NCBI RefSeq assembly: GCF_026210795.1
Contig: NC_089444.1
Location: 4,516,501 to 4,580,500, forward strand
From: Rhizophagus irregularis
Lineage: Eukaryota > Glomeromycota > Glomeromycetes > Glomerales > Glomeraceae
Reading direction: 5' to 3'
Length of the DNA: 64,000 nt
Position numbers and translations under genes: made by a program. Below, piece after piece: positions 34,800-47,841 of the stretch (within the stretch, counting starts at the first letter, position 1; every line of letters begins with the position of its first letter). A model generated the notes under the pieces. The model was not told the origin of the DNA. It ran no database searches and saw nothing but the letters and a program-made list of their open reading frames with translations.

Positions 34800-35896
34800 G
34801 GAGAGAAAAAAACTCTCTCTCCTTTCTCTCACTTTTCTTAATGGAAATAATATTTCACTCATTTTAAAATACTCGTATTTAAAGAAGTTGCCCTAAATAC
34901 CTGGTTAAAACACCAACTTGGTTTCCGCTACTTGTCTCTATTGGGTCCAGCGGCACTTGTTCATATGTTTTGAACGACTTTGGTTATAAGGTTGAAGATT
35001 CCAAGCTGGAAGGAAGAAATTTCCATTTCGCTCAGTGGTGAAAGTTCGCTTTCTTAATAATAAGGTGTTGTTCCTGGTGATAGTTTGGTGAAGTTTCCCT
35101 CTTTACCTAGGTTTTTACTCCTTTGGGTTGGTTTTCCTAGGGTTATGAATTTTTCTTATTTTTTTGGTGAATTTTTCTCGTCTTTCTTTTTTGCCTTCTG
35201 CTTTTTGGAGTTTTTCTGGGGGGTAGGGGGGTATCCCAAAATTGATCGACATCAGGTGGTTTGTAGATCTTTTCTTTTGAGAGAGTTGGGTGTAATTTAA
35301 GGGGGGTGCAGATCTTGGTGATCAGTTTTTGGTCAGGTGAGGTCAAGGTGGTACATGTTTGGACTATCATGGGTTTTTTTCTGCAGTTTAGTTTAGATTG
35401 GAGGGATCGTTCGAAATGAGGTGGGTGTCCTTTCGGGGATTGCACGACACTAAAAAGTTCCCCTTTAGTTTACTCTTAGGTAGTTTATTAACTCTGGTAA
35501 TATAGTCACTTGGAGAATTTATTTTTATCGACCAGTGTGGGGGGATTTTTCCAACCAGGGGCTGGCGGTTCAGTTTGATAATCTGCGGGGTACGGGCTTC
35601 AACTTACCAAAACTTAGGTTTACCTAGGCGAGAGTATGGGAGGCAGTGGCGTTATCTGGGTTTTTGTGTCGTGGGGTCTAATTTTAGTATCTCACATTAT
35701 ACCTTCTTCCTGTTAATTGCCCACTGGTTTGAGTAGATTATTTTCGCGTGTAGTTTAGTTAGTATTTTTGTCAATTTTGACTTATATGTAATTTTCTACT
35801 TATAATCGCGTCCATGTTAGGTTTCTAACTGGAACCCATTAATAAAAATAAAAATAAAAATAAAAATAAAAATAAAAATAAAAAAATTATTATTAC
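34800..35896. mobile_element. non-LTR retrotransposon 3' fragment 2, stacked on fragment 1
   Basis: The fragment 34800-35879 ends in six or so AATAAA units, and a third copy of AAAAAAATTATTATTAC lies at 35880-35896. It is GC-richer than its surroundings and is the longer relative of fragment 1. The short frames in it (35085-35300 plus, 35143-35445 minus) show no known domain. It may be a long 3' UTR. Confidence 0.6.
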
Positions 35897-36637
35897 GATA
35901 AATCAGCTGTAAATAGTGATATAGTGATCTGTTAAAAAAATAATAATAATAAACTAATGCTAAATTGTACTATAATCTAAATTTTTGAAGATATAATAAT
36001 ATTTATTTTTAATTTTAATAAATATTTAAAAGTTACTGTAAATTTTATTAGTAAAATATTTTTAGTGGAGTAAAATTATTATTAAAAAAAAATCAAAAAT
36101 TTATTAATTAAGAAAACATTCATTTTGAAAATTTTGAAAGTATTTTTCCTTTTTTAAATTTTATGAATTCTTTGATAAAAATTTTTTTACGAAAAGAGAA
36201 AAAAATAGATCAAAATGGAAAACCATTTCCTTTATATTTTTTATGATTTTTTTTAATTTTTTTTTCAACGAAAAAAATTTTTTACAAAAGAGAAAAAATA
36301 AATTAAAAAGGAAACCCATTTCCTTTTTCATCTTATAAATTTTTTTGATTTTTTTATGAAAAAAAATTTTTACAAAAGGAGAAAAAAAAAATTAAAAAGG
36401 AAACCCATTTCCTTTTTTCATTTTTATAATTTTTTTTTGATTTTTTTTTTCATGAAAAAAAAAATTTTAACAAAAAGAGAAAAAAGTAAATCAAAAATGG
36501 TAGGGTATTTCCTTTTTTATTTTTATAAATTTTTTTGATTTTTTTTTTTTAACAAAAAAAAAGTTTTTTACGAAAAGAGAAAAAATTAAAGCAAAAATGG
36601 AAAGTTATTTCCTTTTTCAATCAAAAAAAAATCTAAA
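35897..36637. repeat. old repeat DNA and a minisatellite around GGAAACCCATTTCC
   Basis: 35897-35990 repeats sequence also seen near 18720-18830. From about 36130, four to five irregular units of roughly 100 bases carry AAAAGAGAAAAAATAAATT, the near-palindrome GGAAACCCATTTCC and GATTTTTTTTTCATGAAAAA. No gene is present. Confidence 0.65.
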
Positions 36638-36655
36638 AAACGTTAGCTTCGCTAT

Positions 36656-39600
36656 TTTTTTTTTTTTTTTTTTTTTTAAAGTTCAACTCATATATTTATT
36701 AATTTTAGAATAAAGATACAAAACGCGAGTTACAAAAATAAAGCTCTAGCTAACTAGTTACTAAATAGTTGTGGGGGGATAAGAATTAATTGCTCTACGA
36801 GACGATCTAAATCCCACTGCCGACCCATAAACAACTTTCACCCATCTACTTGATGGACTACTGGAAGACGTATCAACCTTAATAGCGTTTATAAACTACA
36901 CTAACACCTACTGCACCTTTAATTAACTACACTACTACTAATAAATTAAAATTCTATAAACATAATAACAAAGAGCTACGCTATTATGGTACACAACAAT
37001 TATAGTAATCAATTATTTTTCCTCCATATCTAATGTAATTAACTAATCCTTCTGTATCATTATATTTTTTATCTGTAGGAGGTTTTTTTGTTGTTATACA
37101 TTTTTCTTTACCATATTGTTCTTTTAAAACATTTTTTGTAATTTCTAATGCGATATTAATTTCATGATAGACAGAACATCGTTCATTCCAAAAATCTCTA
37201 ATTAAATTGAAAGAAATTTTCCAGAAATTCCTTTGTTTTTTTATAATTTTTTAATTTTCCATTAATAAATTTACATAAACTTAAAGGAATTATTCCTTTT
37301 ATTATATCAATACTTGTAAAAAAATCTTCTCTAATTGAATTATCCCAAATATAAGGTAAATCTGGCAAATCAATATCTTCTACATATAATGCTTGATTTT
37401 CTATATGATCATTAATACTATCAATTAAAATTTGTTTTATCTGTTGAATTAATATAAAATTGTCTTCTGATCTTTGGTTACATGTCCAAACATGATTAAA
37501 TTCTTCTTTTTCTATATTACATATTGGACAAAAACGATCTTTAAAAATTGAAAAACATGATTTTTTAATATGTTCTATTGTAGGTATTTCTTCAATAAGA
37601 AATTGAATCTTTTTTCGCTTTAACTTAGATTCATAAAAATCTGTATGCATAGTACCTTGGTCTCCTTGTAGTAGATAAAATGTAATTTCCCAATCTACTT
37701 GTAGTTTTCGATATTTATAATTTCGATTAAGATTTAAAAATTGTTCCAGATTAAAAATATTTGTATATATTTTTAAAAATTTTCTTAAACTTAATTCTAT
37801 TGGTACACCATTCCATTTAGGAAAAAATTTAATTAATGATAATGACGTTGTTTTAATATTAATTCCTAAATGTTGTATGTAATTATATTTATCTTTCAAA
37901 TGTTGATTAAATATTGAAAAATTAAGATCATTTTCCTGAACAAGTAAAATATTAACATCTAATGATAATGTTTTAATAATTTCAAAAATTATAATCCACA
38001 TATAATTATGGTGTTTTAATTTAAAAATTTGTCGACTCGTTAATGAAAAAAAATTATTAATTCTATAATTATTATATGTTTCTATTAACGATTTATCTTT
38101 TGTAAAAATAGTTATTCTACTATTTTCTGGTAATATAATTATAGAACATAATAATGCTAAAATTGATGCTTTTGTTACTGATATATAATTATTATAACTT
38201 GAAAAAAATTCTAATATAAATGTCGAATTCAAATCAAATGTACTAAAACCAAAAATTGATTCAGCTTTATCTGTGCCTATGTTTTTTGCTGATCCATCTA
38301 TATAAGTTAAAAATTGTTTAACATTTAACGATAGTATTAATCTTTGAGAATATAATAAATCTGATTTATTTAAAGATAGATCTATATATTTATCAATTAT
38401 ATTAACATTTTGATTCTGAAAATTCATTATAAACCTTGAGTCCATAACTTGATAATATTGTGGATTTAAATTTAAATGTTGATTTATTTCCATTATCTGA
38501 AAAATATCTACGTATTGGTAGAACTAATGTTTTATTTTTTTCAAATTTATCTGTAAAATTTTTTGTTTTTTCTCCTACTAAAAACATATTAGATGTTTTA
38601 AGCTTTAATAAACATTTTTTTGATTCACGAGTATCATTTGCAAAATTACAACCAGAACAAGTTTGAACTTCCATATAAATACTTTGTTTATCACTTGTGA
38701 CAATATAATGTCTAATGATGTATTCTTCTCCCTTTTTTTCTTCATCAAAAATTCTTCCTATTTGTAATCCATTATTCCAAAACATTATAAATTGTTTTTT
38801 CTTACATTCATTTGGCAAAATTAATTCGTAACCTTTTAAATTATTAATTACATTACTATATCGATAACGTGGTTTCAATAAATTCGTATATTTATCTTCT
38901 ATTGTAATATCATTTAATATTGAAAAAATTTTTGGGGTAATATTACTTGATCTTAAATTTCCAACAAAACGTCGTTGTTTAAATTGCCAAAAAGTTAAAA
39001 AATAATCTCCTTTTAATGTAGTTAGTTGATCTAGAAACATTAATTTATATTTTCTTAATTGTTTCAAATATTTTATATAAACTTTTGGTGTAATTATATT
39101 TATAATTAATTCATGCCCACCTATTATTTTATTCAAATTGGAAATATCCAATTTATCTAATTCTATTGAAACATTATTTTCCTTCATTAAAAAAATATTA
39201 TTTATAATAAAATTATTTTTAAATTTTGGTAAAAATACATTAATCTCTTTTTTTTGATATGGCATGTCTACTAAAGGACTTTTATCTAACCATAACTTAT
39301 TTTGAATATCTATTATTCTAATTCTCATAATATCACCTAATAAACCTCTGTCATTTATTTGTATAAAGAAATTATTTATCTTTGCTTGAATCTGATTGGC
39401 CCAGATAGAGCGTATATTATATATTAGATTATTCTCTACTATTGAATTAGGCGCTGTTGATGCAAATTTAAGTTTATTTTTAAACATTCTTCTATACGGT
39501 ACCATCATTTGATTACATTCTTTTTCTGTAAAAATCGTTACTTGAGATCTATACTCTATTCTAGAAAGTATTATTGAGTTAAAAATGTAAGCAGTTTGTT

Positions 39601-40139
39601 TATCTGTAATAACTTTCCTTCTTAAAGTATTTGTAATTAAATTAAGAATATCATTTTTGCATTGATTTAATACAAATTTTCTATCATCATAAGCATTGAA
39701 CCATACTCCTAAAATCCTAATTGAGTTTTCTTTTGGAACTGGAAATATACTAATTTTTTTATCTCCAAAATTAATATTAATTTTTTCTTTTTTTTCAAAA
39801 TCATAATTCTTTGATCGTAAAAGTAATTCACTTTTATCCTTATTAATCTGTATATCATTTAATGTATAAAATTCATCTGCAATAGATAAAAGTAATTCCA
39901 ATTCATGTTTGTTTCCTGATATTATATTAGTATCATCCATGTAGGCTAAATTAGAAATATATAGCTTATGTTCCTTTTCGATATTCTCATAAATATTTAC
40001 AATCTTTTTTGTTGATAATTTGTATCCCAAGTGATGTTTATTTAATTCGCATAGAAGAGGGTCATAGTATATACACCACAAAAGAGGAGAAATTACTTCC
40101 CCTTGATCAATTCCTACAAGAACATCATATTCAGGGGTT
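36656..40139 (-). mobile_element. 5'-truncated LINE with poly(A) tail and 18-base target duplication
   Basis: The element is read on the minus strand. AAACGTTAGCTTCGCTAT occurs at 36638-36655 and again at 40140-40157. Next to the first copy is a run of 23 T, which is the poly(A) tail of a minus-strand element. The 5' end stops inside the reverse transcriptase domain. These three signs together identify a target-primed insertion. Confidence 0.92.
36984..40137 (-). pseudogene. LINE ORF2 remnant: reverse transcriptase C-terminal half, RNase H, zinc knuckle
   Basis: The reading begins at the truncation with DVLVGIDQGEVISPLLWCIY, the palm motif of non-LTR reverse transcriptases. It continues to YMDDTNIISG, the catalytic YxDD-type box, and the thumb region (38402-40081). 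After a frame change between about 38402 and 38493, an RNase H-like segment follows (FLTYIDGSAKNIGT, minus 37198-38493), with a cysteine/histidine cluster CPICNIEKEEFNHVWTC near its end. A second frame change near 37200-37230 leads to a C-terminal block RDFWNERCSVYHEINIALE ending at the stop at 36984. The N-terminal endonuclease and fingers are absent. The two shifts and the truncation make it non-functional. The family resembles the abundant Rhizophagus LINEs; assignment beyond non-LTR retrotransposon is inference. Confidence 0.88.
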
Positions 40140-40157
40140 AAACGTTAGCTTCGCTAT

Positions 40158-41455
40158 ACTAACATATATATAAAATTATCTGAGACTTTTTCATCCAAAT
40201 TTGGACTTATGGTTAGATCAAATGCAAAATCTAATCCATAAAAATGCACTAACTAATCCATAAAAACGCACAATTTTTCACAATTTTTCATAATTTTTCA
40301 TTTTAAGATATGATTGTCAACGATCTAATGGATTCCAGGATATGATCATCATTTTGGCACAAAAAAATCTATCGAATTATTTGATATGAGGGTTAACTAT
40401 ATAACTAAAAAAATACATAAAAAAATCATACCGTTTAGACTAGCATGTATAAATAGTTTTGAATTGTGTAATATATTTTCTGCTTGCGCCTAATCTATTC
40501 CATGTTAGCGTAAGTTTTTTTTTGTTCTTTATTTTCTAGATTATTTAGGTTAATATCGGTAAGTTCAAGGTATGAATTCCGAATTGCAGATCATCCCGAA
40601 ATTAGATAGATCATTTGTTGATTATTAATTTTATTCTCTGAGGTATTTTTTTTTTATAGACTAAACACATTTTTTTTTACGTAATTTTTTTTATATAAAT
40701 TTTTTTCCTGTTATGACTTTTTTTTTGTTATTTGATTTTTTTTATAACACTTTTTTTTGTTATTTGATTTTTTTTAAAATACTTTTTGACTTTTTTCGAT
40801 TATAACAATTATTTGATAAACGTTATCATTTTTTCTAATAAAAATACTTTTTTTTGTTTTTTTTTTACATAAATTTTTTTATAAAATAATAAGAAATAAT
40901 TATAAAATTTATAATTAATTAATAATAATATTTGTAGTATTTTCGCAATATTAAAATTTTTTCGAAAATACTTCTAAAAAGTTAATCAATTTTTATTGAT
41001 AATTATTGTTTCACAATTCCTTAATTAATACGAATTTCATTCTACACTTAAACGTCAAATCTTTAATATAAATAACTACATTGTTGTAAATATAATTGGG
41101 AATTGCTAATCGTTGCCTGGCCTGGATTTTTTTAAATGTCACATGATATACAATATATAAAGAATAAATTTATTGATCTGATTTTTTCAAACTTAGCTAA
41201 TTTTTGGATCGGCTAAACTTAAAAATTTTATCGCAAACATCTATTTTAAAAAAATTTTTTTTGCAAGCATATTTACTCAAAATAATCTTATCTAATAAAA
41301 TTTTATTTGTAAATATTAAATTTTAAATCACACATTTACGATTTTAAAGAAAAAAATCACTGTATTTATTTTTTAATGAAGTGATACAAATAAAAGAAAA
41401 GATAATTACAATGATCAAGAAAAAATATGCTAATAAAAAATGAAATAACAATGGA
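40158..41455. other. AT-rich DNA; part of a dispersed repeat
   Basis: 40885-40990 matches 17691-17770 and 41030-41110 matches about 18460-18530, in the same order. The rest is T-rich spacer. No gene is supported. Confidence 0.5.
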
Positions 41456-42015
41456 GTAATGAGAAGTAATAGAAGATAAAAGGGAGTAAAAAAGAGTAAT
41501 GAGAAGTGTTAGGAAGCAAAAAGGAGAAATAGGACATGATGGAAGATGAAGAGGAGTGATTGGAGACGAAAAGGAGTGATGGGAAGATGAAGAGGAGTAA
41601 TGAGAAGGTAAAGAGAAGTGAAGGGGGACGAAAAGGAGTGGTGGGAGACAAAAAGAAGTGATGGGAAGATGAAGAGGAGTGATGGGAGACGAGAAGGAGT
41701 GAAGGGAAGATGAAAAGGAATAATGAGAAGGTGAAGAGGAGTAATGGGAGACGAAGAGGAGTAATAGGAAGATGAAGAGGAGTGAATGGGAGACGAAAAG
41801 GAGTGATGAGAAACAAAAAGAAATGATGGGAAGTAAACAGGAGAGAAAAAGAAATAATGGAAAATGAAATGATGTAATAGAAAATAATGGGAGACGAAAA
41901 GAATGGAATAATAAGAAGTAATAGGAGGTGAAAAATGATGAGAGATAAAAAATAAAAAAATGATCATGATAGGAGGTTGGGTAGCAAAAGATAATGATAG
42001 GAAACCGAGTAAAAA
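41456..42015. repeat. purine-rich minisatellite
   Basis: Irregular units such as GGAGTGATGGGAAGATGAAGA and GGGAGACGAAAAGGAGTG (each given only in part) make the + strand almost free of C and T. Open frames on the minus strand (Ser/Leu/Phe/His/Pro-rich) are compositional. Confidence 0.85.
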
Positions 42016-42239
42016 ATAAACCATAAAGTAAAAAAAATGTAGTTAGTAAGAAACGAAATATATGATAGAAACAAAATAAAAAAAAATTAATTTAAATGGA
42101 TTTTTTTAAAATTAATGGTATTAATAATTACTAGTGATAAATTCAGGTATTTTGTATGATTATAACTTTATGCCAATATATAATTTTTTAAATTTAAATG
42201 TTTATTATTTTTTATTATTAAATAATTTTTTAATATGAA

Positions 42240-42720
42240 AACAAATGTTCTTTATAGGACCATCATAGTCCTTTAATAATGTGAGAACAATCAATAATGT
42301 AATGTGAGAACAATAATGTCCTCCCATGGTGAAGACCATCATGGTCCGTAATGTGAGGACAATAATGCCATCATGGTCCTCCAATAATGCGTGGACAATA
42401 ATGTCTCTATGGTGAGGACCATCATGGTCCTCCAATAATGCGCGGACAATAATGTCCTCCATGGTGAGGACCACCATGGTCCTACAAAGTGAGGACAATA
42501 ATGTCCTCCATAATGAGGACTAACATGGTCTATCATCCTCAATATGAGAATGATAATGTCCATGATGGTGAGGTCCAGTATGGTCCGTTATTATGGACAA
42601 TAATATCCTTACTTTTAGACCAATCAGAGCCCGTGGGATGTATATGCCCATGGGTAGTTTATAAGCTAGGATCTGTTGCACAAAACTCCAGCTTATAAAC
42701 TATGTCGATCATTTGGCTGG
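42240..42720 (-). repeat. palindromic GGACCATGATGGTCC repeat element, copy B (inverted)
   Basis: This is the reverse-complement relative of 12424-13560. It ends CCAGCCAAATGATCGACATA in minus orientation and carries about five GGACCATCATGGTCCTC units. It lacks the 634-base insertion of copy A and so shows the empty site (CTGGAGTTTTGTGCAAC). Confidence 0.82.
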
Positions 42721-42978
42721 GGTGCAATAATTTTGAACGAATCTTTTTTTGTTGAAATTTATGCACCGCTTAATTTTGTAAAAATTGTGGAACAAACCAA
42801 ATCGTGAAACAAACCAAAATTGTGAAACCAAGATTGCGAACCAATCAAAATTGCGAAACTAAATTGTGAAACCAAATTGTGGAACCAAATTATGAAACCA
42901 ACCAACATTTAGCATAAATACGAATTATTTATGATCAAGAATTTTTATTAGCTTTTCAATTCTATTTATTGTTATTAC

Positions 42979-43362
42979 TAGGGATGGCAACGGTCGGTCA
43001 TGGTCGGTCATCGGTCGGTCATAACCGGTTAAGAACCTTTGACCGACTGACTGACCGTTTGACCGACCGGTCTGACCGACTGGTTAACCGACCGTTTAAC
43101 CGATCCTGAAAATGTTTGCGAAACGTAATTTAATAAAAAAACGTTTGAAATACTTAATAAAAAACGTTTTCGCAACGTTTTCTATTAAAATAATTAAAAA
43201 AACGTTTGCGAAACATTTTTTTATTAAATTACATTTCACAAACATTTTCAGGATCGGTTAAACGGTCGGTCAAACGGTCAGTCAGAGGTCTTTGACCGAC
43301 CGATATCGGTCACGGTCATGACCGGTCATAACCGGTTAATGACCGTGACCGTTGCCATCCTA
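42979..43362. mobile_element. hAT MITE, 384 bases
   Basis: TAGGGATGGCAACGGTCGGT at 42979 is inverted at the right end (to 43362), flanked by the perfect 8-base duplication GTTATTAC (42971-42978 and 43363-43370). TAGGGATGGCAAC is a classic hAT end. Subterminal DNA is packed with GACCG/CGGTC motifs. The centre has ACGTTTTCGCAACG, also found in the element at 53746. There is no coding frame. Confidence 0.93.
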
Positions 43363-43370
43363 GTTATTAC

Positions 43371-44130
43371 ACATCATAAGTATAATCAAATAAAATTGTT
43401 TCAACTTAATCACATGACTAATATACAGTATGTTACACCTATGTAGTATCAATACAATAGAATCCCATTCAAAATATTTCCTGGTTTGTTATAATATGTT
43501 ATAGATGTACAAAGAAATATTTTCAAATAGATTATAAGATTATGTGTCGCATTTTTTATTTTGGATCGTCATATTTGTTTTTTTTAATTAACGTTTTAAT
43601 TTTATTTTTTTAAAACAAGAAACAATTAAACGCTTCTTAATAAGAAACAACAGCAGAATACGTTAAGAGAAAAAAAAAAACTTCTCATATTGTATAATCT
43701 CGAAGTATATAACGTCAAATACATTGATTAATTATATCAGATAGCTTAAAACTTCTAAAATATTATTTTTCTCAGATTTTACTCTATTAATTTTAACATC
43801 ACCTGAAAATAATCCTAAATAATAAATAAATTCTGTGTTTGTTTACAAAATATACTAAATCGTAGTAGTTGCCCAATTCATATGCCCTACAAAAAATCGC
43901 ATACATTTTATTAATATTGCACAGCTTTACCATTTGTATTACCTTTGAAAATATTACAATGAATGTCAATGTGTTTTTGTAGCTTTTATTATTTAAATTG
44001 TGGAAGGGGCAGCTTAACAAAATGATTTCACAGACGTATTGTTATGCATGAAACCTACGCCCCTCATAAAATAATTTGTTAAACCATAGTGTTACAACTG
44101 TTACATTCATATTCAAATGCATTATTATGC
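43371..44130. other. upstream region of the kinase gene
   Basis: AT-rich spacer. No TATA box can be singled out in this composition. Confidence 0.4.
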
Positions 44131-47100
44131 ATGAATTGTAGCACATCAATCATTATAGTTATAAACAAATTTCCATTCGAAAAGACTTTTGAAAAAATGT
44201 TTTCCCAAAATAAAGATATACATTCAGAATATATAAAAAGCAAAATTCCAGATTGGTTAAGTGGAAATAAAAAAGTCGATGATTTTATTCTAGAAAGACA
44301 ATCAAATATTAATTCCCATGATGATGTAGTATTTGAATGGATACCATACAATCAGTTTAACAAAATTAAAGAAACAGGCAAAAATGGTTCTATAACTGTA
44401 TATTCAGCAATATGGAGGAATGGCCCATTACACAAGAAAGATGAGTGTAGTTCATATTATACAAGAGATTCAAATAAAGAGGTTGCTTTAAAATGTTTGC
44501 ATAACTTGCAAAATCCTGTTGATTTTCTAATAGATGAGGTATAAATTTCTATAAATACTTTTACATTTATTATTACATTTTTTAATATTATAATATTAAT
44601 TTTCTGTTTATGGTTTTAGGCGAAAAAATATTCAACCAAAAATAACAAGTTTCTACTATTGTATGGAATATCTCAAAATCCAGATACAAATGACTATATT
44701 TTAGTTCAAAATTATCTTATCCTGAGTAGAAATGAAAACATTGATAATTTCATTCAAGAAAGGCAGTTAAATATTAATTTCTATGATGATGTAGTATTTG
44801 AATGGATACCATACAATCAGTTTAATGAAATTAAAGAAACAGGCAAAAATGGTTCTATAACTGTATATTCAGCAATATGGAGGAATGGCTCATTACACAA
44901 GAAAGATGAGTGGAGTTCATATTATACAAGAGATTCAAATAAAGAGGTTGCTTTAAAATGTTTGCATAACTTGCAAAATCCTGTTGATTTTCTAATAGAT
45001 GAGGTATAAATTTCCATAAATACTTTTACATTTATTATTACATTTTTTAATATTATAATATTAATTTTCTGTTTATGGTTTTAGGCGAAAAAATATTCAA
45101 TCAAAAATAGCAAGTTTCTTATATTGTATGGAATATCTCAAAATCCAGATTCAAATGACTATATTTTAGTTCAAAATTATCTTATCCTGAATAGAAATGA
45201 AAACATTGATAATTTCATTCAAGAAAGGCAGTTAAATGTTAATTCATATGATGATGTAGTATTTGAATGGATACCATACAATCAGTTTAATGAAATTAAA
45301 GAAACAGGCAAAAATAGTTCTGTAACTGTATATTCAGCGGAATGGAGTAATGGCCCATTACACTACAAGAAAAATAGATGGGGTTCAAATTATACAAGAG
45401 ATTCAAATAAAGAAGTTACTTTAAAATGTTTGCATAACTTGCAAAATCCTGTTGATTCTCTAATAAATGAGGTATAAATATTTATAAATACTATAATTTT
45501 ATTATTACATTTTTAATATTATGTTCATTTTCTGTTTATGATTTTAGGCTAAAAAATATTCAACAAAAAATTATAATTTTCATATATTGTATGGAGTATC
45601 TCAAAATCCATATACAAGTGATTATATTTTAGTTCAAAATAATTCTATAAACTTAGTAAATTGGATGATTGGAAATAAAAAAATTGATGATTTCATTCAA
45701 GAAAGACAATTAGATATTAATTCTTATAATGATATAGTATTTGAATGGATACCATACAATCAGTTTAATGAAATTAAAGAAACAGGCAAAAATAGTTCTG
45801 TAACTGTATATTCAGCGGAATGGAGTAATGGCCCATTACACTACAAGAAAAATAGATGGGGTTCAAATTATACAAGAGATTCAAATAAAGAAGTTACTTT
45901 AAAATGTTTGCATAACTTGCAAAATCCTGTTGATTCTCTAATAAATGAGGTATAAATATTTATAAATACTATAATTTTATTATTACATTTTTAATATTAT
46001 GTTCATTTTCTGTTTATGATTTTAGGCTAAAAAATATTCAACAAAAAATTATAATTTTCATATATTGTATGGAGTATCTCAAAATCCATATACAAGTGAT
46101 TATATTTTAGTTCAAAAGTATCTTACTTGGACTAGTGGAAATGTAAAAATTGATAATTTCATTCATGCAAGACGGGATAAAATTAGTAGTTTTCCTGATG
46201 CAATATTTGAATGGATACCATATAATCAGTTTAATGAAATTAAGGAAATAGGTAAAGGTGGTTTTTCTACAGTATATTCAGCAATATGGAAGAATTTCAA
46301 AGTTGCTTTAAAATGTTTGGACAATTCACAACATCCTGCTAATGAATTACTAAATGAGGTATGAAATACTATTTCATAAATTTCAGTTATTTTCAATATA
46401 CTTGCGCTTTATTTATATGATAAATATTTAATAGGTTGAGGCATATTCAACTAAAATGGCTCTTAGTAATAGTAAAATTATGAATATATATGGAATATCT
46501 CAAGATCCAAATACAAAAAATTATATTATTGTTCTTCACTATGCAGAAGGTGGAAGTTTTAATAATTGGTTAAATATAAATGAGAATTATAAATATTTTA
46601 ATTGGAAAGATAAGATGCAAATATTACGTTATATTGCCAGTGGACTTAGAGAACTTCACCGTAAACAAATAGTACATCAAGATTTTCATACAGGAAATAT
46701 ATTATTTGGCAATCTTTCTTCAAAACAAAATAGTAGAATATATATTTCAGATATGGGATTATGTAGGAAAGTTGATGATATCAATCAAAATAATATTTAT
46801 GGAGTTATGCCTTATGTGGCCTCTGAAGTATTAAGAGGAAAACCTTACACTAAAGCAGCAGATATCTATAGCTTTGGTATGATTATGTATTTTGTAGCAG
46901 CTGAAAGACAACCTTTTGGCAATCGTGCACATGATCATCATTTAGCATTAGATATTTGTAATGGAATTAGTCCTGAAATAAATGAGCTGGAAATGCCAAT
47001 AACTTATATTAAATTAATGAACAAGTGTTGGGATTTGAATCCTGAAAATAGGCCTAATATCAACGAATTAGATCACTCACTTTCATTGATTGCAAATAAC

Positions 47101-47295
47101 AAATTAGAAATTGAAAAAGCAGAGGAATATAGAAAGTTACATCTCTCTTCATTAAAAGGGGATAGACAAATAACTACTCATCCTCAAGCTATTTATACAT
47201 CTCGATCACTTAATCCTTTCACAGAAAATCTCCCAAAATATAATGATGATAATTCTGAATGCTTAGATTGTGCAATTACTAATAACCTAAATTAG
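44131..47295 (+). CDS. protein kinase with five tandem N-lobe units and one C-lobe (6 exons)
   Basis: Exons are 44131-44538, 44620-45003, 45085-45471, 45548-45949, 46026-46358 and 46435-47295; all introns are phase 0, 76-81 bases, and the frame is continuous (924 residues; an alternative ATG at 44197). Exons 1-5 each end with the same block: FEWIPYNQFNEIKETGKNG, then VYSAIW, VALKC and a helix ending DEV. That is beta1 to helix C of a kinase N-lobe. The next exon starts with beta4-beta5 (YGISQNPDTNDYILVQ). Only the fifth unit keeps a proper glycine loop (EIGKGGFSTVYSAIW). Exon 6 carries the C-lobe: HQD (D721), GNILF, DMG (D744), YVASEVL, and CWDLNPENRP at the end. Mg and catalytic residues are present, so the last unit plus the C-lobe should be a working Ser/Thr or TKL-type kinase. 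The four extra N-lobes may be pseudo-lobes that regulate it or bind partners. Units 3 and 4 are nearly identical, introns included, so the duplication is recent. Confidence 0.85.
44620..46025 (+). repeat. tandem exon-plus-intron duplications within the kinase gene
   Basis: The units are about 465-478 bases (44620-45084, 45085-45547, 45548-46025), each one exon plus its 3' intron, bounded by phase-0 splice sites. The introns after exons 1 and 2 are almost the same, as are those after exons 3 and 4, which implies at least two duplication steps. Symmetric phase means copies can be gained or lost without breaking the frame. Confidence 0.9.
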
Positions 47296-47839
47296 ATGCA
47301 AAATAAGCATAGCACATGATTAATTTTACAAATTTATTTATTTGATATTTTAAATATAGTTAGTTATTCACAGAACATTTGTAATGAAAATAATAATTTT
47401 TTGTCCAACACTGCATAGATAGGATAAATATAAATTCTTGTTTTAAATAAATAAAATCAGTTTGTAATTGGGCAAATCAAAAAATATTGCATTTCCTGGT
47501 ATAGTAAACTAACCTATTTTTACCAAACTCTGTCCCCTAAATCTTGTAGTTCAAACAGGATTATATTTACCTTCGAATTTGGTTAGATTAAGTATTATGT
47601 TGTACTTCTATGTTTTTGCCATCAAAGAAAGCAGGGAATAATATATCTATATATTTTAAAAAAGTTGAATAAGTTTTTGACGTAAAAGTTTCTATAGCTT
47701 GGTAAGATGGACTATATGTATATTTCTTTTCGCCAAATTGCACAATTATTCTTCTTTCTTCCGTATTTACAAAAATAAAAAATAAAGTAAAAAAATTTTT
47801 TACTGCGGAATTTTTAGTATTTTATAAAGTGAAATAATG
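47296..47839. other. 3' flank of the kinase gene
   Basis: AT-rich spacer, no gene seen. Confidence 0.45.
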
Positions 47840-47841
47840 TA

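Noticed and set aside
35085-35445. Short frames in the GC-richer retrotransposon fragment
   Set aside because: No domain or start context; more likely 3' untranslated DNA.
41430-42024. Ser/Leu/His/Pro-rich minus-strand frames
   Set aside because: Same cause, a purine-rich minisatellite.
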